DNA from: Bacteroidales bacterium
GTDB taxonomy: Bacteria > Bacteroidota > Bacteroidia > Bacteroidales > UBA932
Length of the DNA stretch: 64,000 nucleotides
Assembly: GCA_017552475.1 (NCBI GenBank)
Contig: JAFZPY010000130.1
Coordinates: 35,180-99,179 of the forward strand
Direction of reading: 5' to 3'
Shown piece after piece: positions 58,526 through 64,000 of this stretch. Every line of letters begins with the position of its first letter. Position 1 is the first letter of the stretch. Both the position numbers and the translations under genes were made by a program. Below the pieces are notes generated by a model, which saw only the letters and a program-made list of their open reading frames with translations, was not told the origin of the DNA and did not search any database.

Positions 58526-60889
58526 GTGATACAAGATATAGACAAATTCATTCTCGACCAGCTCTCGGTCTGGCCCGATGCCTCTGAAAACTACAGAAAA
58601 CTCAAACGCTCAGTGACCCGCCAGCTGGAAGTCAACGGCCTTGCTGTTTCCATCCAGCACAATCCTTCAAGGATAATTTCCACCGCTGCGGAACCGGCTG
58701 CCGCCATCGGGCCCTGTTTCCTGTGCGACCGCCCGGAAAAGCAGCGCCTCATCAAGTTCGAAGGTCGCAAGGGACGCAAATATGATGTCTCCATCAATCT
58801 CTACCCCATATTCCCAAAGCATCTGGTGATTGCTTCCGAGGAACATGTCCCCCAATGTATCTGGCATAGATACACCGACATGCTTGACATGGCCGAGGCT
58901 CTTCCCGACTATGTGATAACCTACAACGGCCCTGCAAGCGGAGCTTCAGCCCCGTTCCACATGCACTTCCAGGCGATGCCCAAGGGCATACTTCCCCTGC
59001 AGGCCGAGGCTGAGCGCATCCTGAGCCAGATTGCTGACGCACAGCCTGACGAAGGTGTGCCCAACGACATGGAGCGTGCCGTCGTTCCTGAGTCGTTATC
59101 CGGAGACGTGTCCTATGTGGCATCAGTACAAGACGCACAGCTGTTTCACTATAAGCATTTCATGAGAGGTGTATTCATGCTTCGCGCCCGGACGACCAAG
59201 TCCATGGCCAAGCAGTTCTATCGCCTCCTTGACAGCGCATCCCTTGAGCCGGGGGAGAGCGAGCCCCGTTTCAACGCCGTGACATACTTCAGTGAGGGAG
59301 AGTACAGGGCCGTGGTAGTGTGCCGCAGCAAGCATCGCTCATCCCATTATTTTGCCGAAGGTGATAATCATTATATGCTCAGCCCCGGCTGCGTGGATGT
59401 TCACGGCTTTGTCATCACTCCCCGTCAGGAGGACTATGACCGCCTCACATCCGAAAAACTTGGCGAAATCCTGGAGGAAGTATCTGTTTCTTCCGAAGAG
59501 GAAAGCAAGATTATCTGGCGCCTTACCCGTACACAGCCCACTATCCAGGTCGGCATTATGTCCGCACCTGAAATTGTCTTTGAAATCATTTCAGACGGAG
59601 CAGGCCCTCAGAAAGTCTCCATCCGTGATGGAAAGATAGACTACAACGGAGCACTGTATGACGAACTGTGCTTCGATGCCCAGACCGTATCCACCTTGTT
59701 TGCAGAGCCCTCATTCATCCTTCACGACGTTGTCATCGGTATCAATTTCCACTGGGAACGCAAGGTGAACCAGAAGTTCGCCGGCTCCCTGAAGTTCATC
59801 GTGGAGAACAAGATGATCACCGCTGTCAATGTCATCGGCGTCGAGGATTATCTTCTCAGCGTCATCTCTTCCGAAATGAAATCTTCCTCCACGCTCGAAT
59901 TCCTGATGGCCCACTCTGTCATCTCCCGTTCGTGGGTGATGTCACAGATCCGTTCCCGCGGCCAGAAGGAGGAACATGTACATTTCAATGCCACCGACGT
60001 CCCTGCACTTGTGACTGAACTTGACACAAAGCTCAACGCCGGAGAAGCGATTGATACCTCATCTTCCAGGGAAGTACCTTCGCATATTGAATGGTTCGGC
60101 CACAGCGACCACAAAAACTTCGATGTCTGCGCAGACGACCACTGCCAGCGATACCAGGGCCTTACCATGGCTGTCGGTGACAACGTCCGCACTGCTATCG
60201 ACCGTACCTGGGGCCAGGTCATGATGTCTGAAGGCGAAATCGTGGATGCACGGTTTTACAAGAGTTGTGGCGGTGCGATGGAAGAATTCAGCGCCGGCTG
60301 GGAGGACCATGACTATCCATATCTTGTCGGCAAACTCGACTCCGACTGCGGCGACACCCTGCCCGATCTGACCAGGGAGGACGAAGTACGCAGATGGATC
60401 CTCTGCGAGACACCCGAGTCCACACATGCATTCTGCAACACCGAAGATGAAAACATCCTCTCACAGGTGCTCAACGACTATGACCTTGAGACCAAGGACT
60501 TCTATCGCTGGAAAGTTGAGTACGGCATAGACTATATATCTGACCTTTTCCGCGAGCGCTCAGGTGTTGATCTGGGTACGATTACCAATCTCATTCCGCT
60601 TAAAAGAGGCAAATCCGGCCGCCTGATTTATCTTCGCGTCGTGGGTACCAAAGGCTCTCTCGATATTGGCAAAGAACTTATAATCAGACGCTACTTCTCT
60701 GAGTCTCATCTCAAGAGCTCAGCCTTTATCTGGGAATTCACCGAGGGTAAATTGATTCTCAGGGGTGCCGGCTGGGGCCATGGAGTGGGCCTTTGCCAGA
60801 TCGGCGCCGCAGTGATGGCATATAGCGGGTATTCATATCAGGCCATCCTCCAGCACTACTATCCCGGTCATGAACTCGTAAGACAATAG
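58526..60889 (+). CDS. DUF4922 (GalT/HIT-like) fused to a SpoIID/LytB domain
   Basis: A 787-residue two-domain protein with a GTG start at 58526. The N-terminal DUF4922 part (about 1-320) has CFLCDRP (Cys64 and Cys67), NLYPIFPKHLVI and FHMHFQAMP (His145, His147, Gln149), resembling nucleotidylyl/phosphorylase enzymes of the HIT/GalT superfamily. The C-terminal part (about 430-787) is a SpoIID/LytB domain with VIGVEDYLLSVISSEM, and GWGHGVGLCQIGAAVMA near 750-765. SpoIID proteins are lytic transglycosylases acting on stripped glycan strands. No signal peptide is visible, yet SpoIID normally works outside the cytoplasm. It is the first gene of a set with an AmpG-like carrier and NamZ. Confidence 0.82.
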   Translation: MIQDIDKFILDQLSVWPDASENYRKLKRSVTRQLEVNGLAVSIQHNPSRIISTAAEPAAAIGPCFLCDRPEKQRLIKFEGRKGRKYDVSINLYPIFPKHLVIASEEHVPQCIWHRYTDMLDMAEALPDYVITYNGPASGASAPFHMHFQAMPKGILPLQAEAERILSQIADAQPDEGVPNDMERAVVPESLSGDVSYVASVQDAQLFHYKHFMRGVFMLRARTTKSMAKQFYRLLDSASLEPGESEPRFNAVTYFSEGEYRAVVVCRSKHRSSHYFAEGDNHYMLSPGCVDVHGFVITPRQEDYDRLTSEKLGEILEEVSVSSEEESKIIWRLTRTQPTIQVGIMSAPEIVFEIISDGAGPQKVSIRDGKIDYNGALYDELCFDAQTVSTLFAEPSFILHDVVIGINFHWERKVNQKFAGSLKFIVENKMITAVNVIGVEDYLLSVISSEMKSSSTLEFLMAHSVISRSWVMSQIRSRGQKEEHVHFNATDVPALVTELDTKLNAGEAIDTSSSREVPSHIEWFGHSDHKNFDVCADDHCQRYQGLTMAVGDNVRTAIDRTWGQVMMSEGEIVDARFYKSCGGAMEEFSAGWEDHDYPYLVGKLDSDCGDTLPDLTREDEVRRWILCETPESTHAFCNTEDENILSQVLNDYDLETKDFYRWKVEYGIDYISDLFRERSGVDLGTITNLIPLKRGKSGRLIYLRVVGTKGSLDIGKELIIRRYFSESHLKSSAFIWEFTEGKLILRGAGWGHGVGLCQIGAAVMAYSGYSYQAILQHYYPGHELVRQ

Positions 60890-60895
60890 CACAAT

Positions 60896-62209
60896 ATGAA
60901 AACCAACGTAAAATCCCCTTGGTGGTGGGTCCCCAGCCTTTATTTCGCTGAAGGCATTCCCTACTTTCTCGTAAACAATATCTCGGTGATGATGTTCACC
61001 AAAATGGGCGTTCCCAACGGGCAGATGGCGTTCTTCACGACGCTCCTGTATTTCCCCTGGTTCCTCAAAGGCCTCTGGAGCCCTGTTGTGGACGTCGTCA
61101 AGACCAAGCGCTGGTGGATTGTCGGCATGCAGGTGCTGATGACAGCCATGATGCTGCTCCTGACGCTGACCCTGCCGAAACCCTCGGCGGAGCTCATGGC
61201 TTCGGGACAGACTCCGGCTTCGGTATTCTGGTTCACGCTGGTTCTTTTTATTATCACAGCATTCGCTTCCGCTACCCATGACATAGCCGCCGACGGCTTC
61301 TACATGATCGCCCACAATCCCAGCAGCCAGGCCGCTTTCATCGGCATACGAAGCACATTTTACCGCATATCTTCTATTTTCGGACAAGGCGTGCTCGTGT
61401 TTATCGCAGGCCTCGTCGAGAGGCACACCGGCAATATCCCTCTATCCTGGCAGGTGACCCTCGGTGTCTCCGCCGTCGTATTCGCCATCGTCACGCTCTA
61501 TCACACATTCTTCCTTCCCAAGTCGGAAGACGACCGTCCGAGGATATCCGAAAACGGCGAGACCGACACATGGCGTGAACTCGGCCAGTCCTTCGTCACC
61601 TTCTTCACCAAGAAGGGAGTATGGCTCGCCATCATTTTCATGCTGCTGTATCGCCTTCCGGAGGGATTCCTCATCAAAATGTGCTCTCCCTTCCTGGTGG
61701 CGCCCATTGAAAAAGGCGGCCTTGGCCTAGGCACTGACGTCTATGGTATTGTCTATGGCACCATCGGTGTGATTGCCCTTCTGGCCGGCGGTATCGTCGG
61801 AGGAATATTCGCATCCCGCGTGGGCCTCAAAAAGGCACTCTGGTGGATGGCTGCCGGCATGACGCTGCCCTGTCTGACTTTCGTCTACCTGGCTACGGCC
61901 CTCCCTTCAAACCTCATCGTCGTATCGGTCGCCGTCGCCATTGAACAGTTCGGCTACGGATTTGGCTTCACAGCCTATATGCTCTATATGATGTACTTCT
62001 CAGAAGGGGAGTTCAAGACCTCCCACTACGCTATCTGCACTGCGTTCATGGCTCTCAGCATGATGCTTCCCGGCTTCGTGGCCGGCTATATCCAGGAGGC
62101 CATCGGCTATGTCAGCTTCTTCTGGATGGTAATGGTATGCTGCATAGCTACCGTCGCCGTCACAATCGCAGCACGCCGCAATGTGGATTCCGACTATGGT
62201 AAAAAATAA
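60896..62209 (+). CDS. AmpG-like MFS transporter (muropeptide/amino-sugar uptake candidate)
   Basis: A 437-residue inner-membrane protein with 12 hydrophobic segments of the major facilitator fold. It opens PWWWVPSLYFAEGIPYFLVN with the AmpG-type sequence, followed by LYFPWFLKGLWSPVVD and ATHDIAADGFYMIA (about 120-135). A second-half segment GYGFGFTAYMLYMMYFSEG is near 340-358. AmpG imports muropeptides or, in Tannerella-like MurT, MurNAc. The substrate is inferred from its position between the SpoIID fusion (6 bp upstream) and NamZ (9 bp downstream), not from a diagnostic residue. Confidence 0.85.
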   Translation: MKTNVKSPWWWVPSLYFAEGIPYFLVNNISVMMFTKMGVPNGQMAFFTTLLYFPWFLKGLWSPVVDVVKTKRWWIVGMQVLMTAMMLLLTLTLPKPSAELMASGQTPASVFWFTLVLFIITAFASATHDIAADGFYMIAHNPSSQAAFIGIRSTFYRISSIFGQGVLVFIAGLVERHTGNIPLSWQVTLGVSAVVFAIVTLYHTFFLPKSEDDRPRISENGETDTWRELGQSFVTFFTKKGVWLAIIFMLLYRLPEGFLIKMCSPFLVAPIEKGGLGLGTDVYGIVYGTIGVIALLAGGIVGGIFASRVGLKKALWWMAAGMTLPCLTFVYLATALPSNLIVVSVAVAIEQFGYGFGFTAYMLYMMYFSEGEFKTSHYAICTAFMALSMMLPGFVAGYIQEAIGYVSFFWMVMVCCIATVAVTIAARRNVDSDYGKK

Positions 62210-62218
62210 CAACCGGAC

Positions 62219-63463
62219 ATGAAATACACGCTAATCACCATTATCTCCCTCTTCGCAGCCCTCACCGTCTCGGCCGAAGTCCATCCCGGCATAGAAGTAC
62301 TCCGCGACCGCGGTTTTGACGGCCTCCAGGGCAAACGCGTTGGCCTTGTTACCAATCCCAGCGGCGTCGATCGCCAGCTCAACTCTACAATCGATATCCT
62401 CTACGCAGCGGAAAATGTCGATCTGGTCGCCCTCTTCGGACCCGAACACGGCGTCCGCGGAGAGGTCTATGCCGGCGGCAAAGTTACTGACGGCACCGAC
62501 CCTATCACCGGTCTCCCCGTCTATTCCATCTACGGAGCCCATCGCAAACCGACCCCTGAAATGCTCCGTGGCATCGATGTCATGGTCTATGATATCCAGG
62601 ACGTCGGCACACGCTCATACACCTTCATCAGCACCCTCGGCCTCGTCATGAGGGCATGCGCCGAGCAGGGCATCGAAGTCATGGTCCTCGACCGCCCCAA
62701 TCCTCTTGGTGGCCTCAAGGTAGAGGGCTGCGTCGTAGAGCCGGGATTCTTCTCATTCGTCAGCGAATTCAAGATCCCCTACATCTACGGCCTCACTGTC
62801 GGCGAACTCGCCATACTTCTCAATGAGGATGGTCTCAATTGCGGTGAAAAAGGCAACGAAGAGCCTCTCAGCTGCAAACTTTCCGTCATCCCTATGGAAG
62901 GATGGCACCGCGACATGCTCTATGTCGACACCAGGCTTCCCTGGATCCTTCCTTCGCCCAATGTCCCCAATCCCTCCTCTGCGATAGGCTACCCCAGCTC
63001 AGGTATCTGCGGCGAATTCAACGGCTTCCTCAACATCGGTGTCGGCTATACACTTCCCTTCGAGGTCTTTGCCGCCGAATGGGTCGATGCGCAGGCTCTT
63101 AAAGACCGTCTGGACAGCTACGGCATCCCCGGTGTCGCATTCCGCACCATCCACTTCACCCCCTTCTTCGGCAGTCTCCAGGGCAAGCTCATACACGGCG
63201 TCCAATTCTTCTATACAGACTACGAAGCGGCGCCCATAACTCTCGTCCAATTCTATGTCATGCAGGCGGTCGGCGAACTGTATCCGGACCGCAATCCCTT
63301 CACCGCCGGCGGCCGCAACCGGATGTTCGATCAGGTGTGTGGTACGGATTATGTAAGAATCAACTTCGGCAAGCGCATGAAAGTCGCTGACATCCTGGAC
63401 TATTGGACCAAGGATGCCGACGCATTCAAGGCACTTTCCCAAAAGTACTACCTGTATAATTAA
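62219..63463 (+). CDS. namZ: NamZ-type exo-beta-N-acetylmuramidase (DUF1343)
   Basis: A 414-residue secreted protein; the signal peptide ends near TVSAE (about 19). DUF1343 blocks are present: GKRVGLVTNPSGVD (about 39-52), LFGPEHGVRGEVYAG (about 76-90), PVYSIYGAHRKPTPEML, the long YDIQDVGTRSYTF segment (about 122-134) and DRPNPLGG (about 158-165). NamZ removes MurNAc from the non-reducing end of peptidoglycan fragments outside the cytoplasm. The adjacent AmpG-like carrier could take up the product. Length is typical for the family. No N-acetylmuramic acid-6-phosphate etherase gene lies in the window. Confidence 0.9.
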   Translation: MKYTLITIISLFAALTVSAEVHPGIEVLRDRGFDGLQGKRVGLVTNPSGVDRQLNSTIDILYAAENVDLVALFGPEHGVRGEVYAGGKVTDGTDPITGLPVYSIYGAHRKPTPEMLRGIDVMVYDIQDVGTRSYTFISTLGLVMRACAEQGIEVMVLDRPNPLGGLKVEGCVVEPGFFSFVSEFKIPYIYGLTVGELAILLNEDGLNCGEKGNEEPLSCKLSVIPMEGWHRDMLYVDTRLPWILPSPNVPNPSSAIGYPSSGICGEFNGFLNIGVGYTLPFEVFAAEWVDAQALKDRLDSYGIPGVAFRTIHFTPFFGSLQGKLIHGVQFFYTDYEAAPITLVQFYVMQAVGELYPDRNPFTAGGRNRMFDQVCGTDYVRINFGKRMKVADILDYWTKDADAFKALSQKYYLYN

Positions 63464-63475
63464 ACACAGAAAGCC

Positions 63476-64000
63476 ATGAGAAGAAATTGTCAACTCGCAG
63501 CAGCCGGACTGCTCGCAATCGCCCTGATTGCTGGTTCGATTGACGCCTCCGCCCAGAGAAGACGCACCACGACAACGACTACCACCACCTCATCCAATAA
63601 CTCCGGCAGTTCTTCCAACTCCTCCTCCACATCGAGACGTTCCTCCTCCAGCCGCAACTCCGGTACCTCATCCGGCAATGTCAGCCGCAGCACCACGAAA
63701 TCTTCTGACAGCAAGTCATCAGGTGCCGTGCAGCAAAACAATACGACCCGCCGCAGGACCACCACTACAACCGGCAGTCAGTCTTCCGGTACTACCAGGC
63801 AGGGCAATACAAACAGACAATCCGCCACTACCCAGCAGGGCAGCACCACTACCCAGCAGGGCAATACCACACGCCGCAGCACTACCTCCGGCAGCGCCGC
63901 CACCCGCAGCGGTGACACCGGCACCACCACCCGCCGTGTCGCCACCCGCAGCGCCTCCGGCACTGCTTCCAGCAAAGAAAGCCGCCGCAGCGCCTCTTCA
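63476..64000 (+). CDS. secreted Ser/Thr/Arg-rich low-complexity protein (3' cut by window edge)
   Basis: From the ATG at 63476 the frame is open to the end (175 codons so far). A signal peptide (RRNCQLAAAGLLAIALIAG, cleaved near DASAQ, about 27) is followed by extremely low-complexity sequence: Thr runs, Ser/Asn/Gly tracts, and repeated GNTTRRxTT / TTQQGST units. No domain is recognised in the visible part; a folded domain could follow outside the window. It starts 13 bp after namZ and may belong to the same transcript. The bases are strongly skewed to acc/agc/cgc codons. Confidence 0.6.
   Translation, partial: MRRNCQLAAAGLLAIALIAGSIDASAQRRRTTTTTTTTSSNNSGSSSNSSSTSRRSSSSRNSGTSSGNVSRSTTKSSDSKSSGAVQQNNTTRRRTTTTTGSQSSGTTRQGNTNRQSATTQQGSTTTQQGNTTRRSTTSGSAATRSGDTGTTTRRVATRSASGTASSKESRRSASS

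Overview
The window is chromosomal DNA of a Bacteroidales-type member of the Bacteroidota. Signs of this are the family-specific genes (DUF4837, NigD-like, HU-CCDC81, DUF3575/DUF5119/fimbrillin, DUF4922-SpoIID, paired OmpH/Skp genes, a Bacteroidota-type RpoZ) and repeated promoter cores of the form TAnnTTTG. Base composition looks moderately GC-rich, except for an AT-rich patch around 6.2-9.5 kb. I cannot name the genus from the sequence alone.

Layout. 1-5.4 kb: the 5' end of rpoN, a SPOR protein, an LEA-like lipoprotein, miaB, a carboxyltransferase with a degenerate biotinyl domain, and radC. 5.6-9.6 kb: an accessory patch with a small secreted protein, two tandem BspA-type leucine-rich-repeat lipoproteins bracketed by inverted copies of one terminator, a truncated tyrosine recombinase, and tRNA-His. 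9.7-21.3 kb (minus strand): an eight-gene fimbrial (type V pilus-like) operon, DUF3575 > DUF5119 > four fimbrillins > two large tip-type lipoproteins. 21.5-26.5 kb: a Fur/PerR-like regulator overlapping a NigD-like lipoprotein, divergent from trxB-bamD-rpoZ-recN. 26.6-30.7 kb (minus): a LysM/periplasmic-binding fusion, a glycosyltransferase, an OmpH-like protein and pdxJ. 30.8-35.5 kb: nadK-uppS-bamA-ompH. 35.7-39.9 kb: korA-korB-gdhA. 40.1-45.7 kb: a C10 peptidase, then an M49-like lipoprotein, a DASS transporter and a porin as one unit. 45.8-49.3 kb (minus): M23-LysM, manB, def, ruvX. 49.4-53.7 kb: M23, dxr, rseP, a DUF4837 lipoprotein. 53.8-54.5 kb: tRNA-Glu, rpsT, tRNA-Pro and tRNA-Asn. 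54.6-64 kb: an HU-like membrane protein, an acyl-ACP thioesterase, an AspT-type transporter, a Nudix hydrolase, and a likely peptidoglycan-salvage operon (DUF4922-SpoIID fusion, AmpG-like transporter, NamZ), ending in a truncated Ser/Thr/Arg-rich secreted protein.

Themes. Much of the window serves the envelope: outer-membrane assembly (BamA, BamD, two Skp-like proteins, RseP), peptidoglycan turnover (two M23 proteins, SpoIID, NamZ, AmpG-like), isoprenoid and carrier-lipid supply (Dxr, UppS) and surface display (fimbriae, BspA). The best candidates for unusual biology are the GalT/HIT-like-SpoIID fusion in a muropeptide salvage context, the fimbrial operon whose putative processing sites carry mostly Lys rather than Arg, the M49-like protein with its first zinc histidine replaced by Arg inside a transporter/porin operon, the carboxyltransferase without a biotin lysine, and the recombinase fused to a foreign tail beside tRNA-His.
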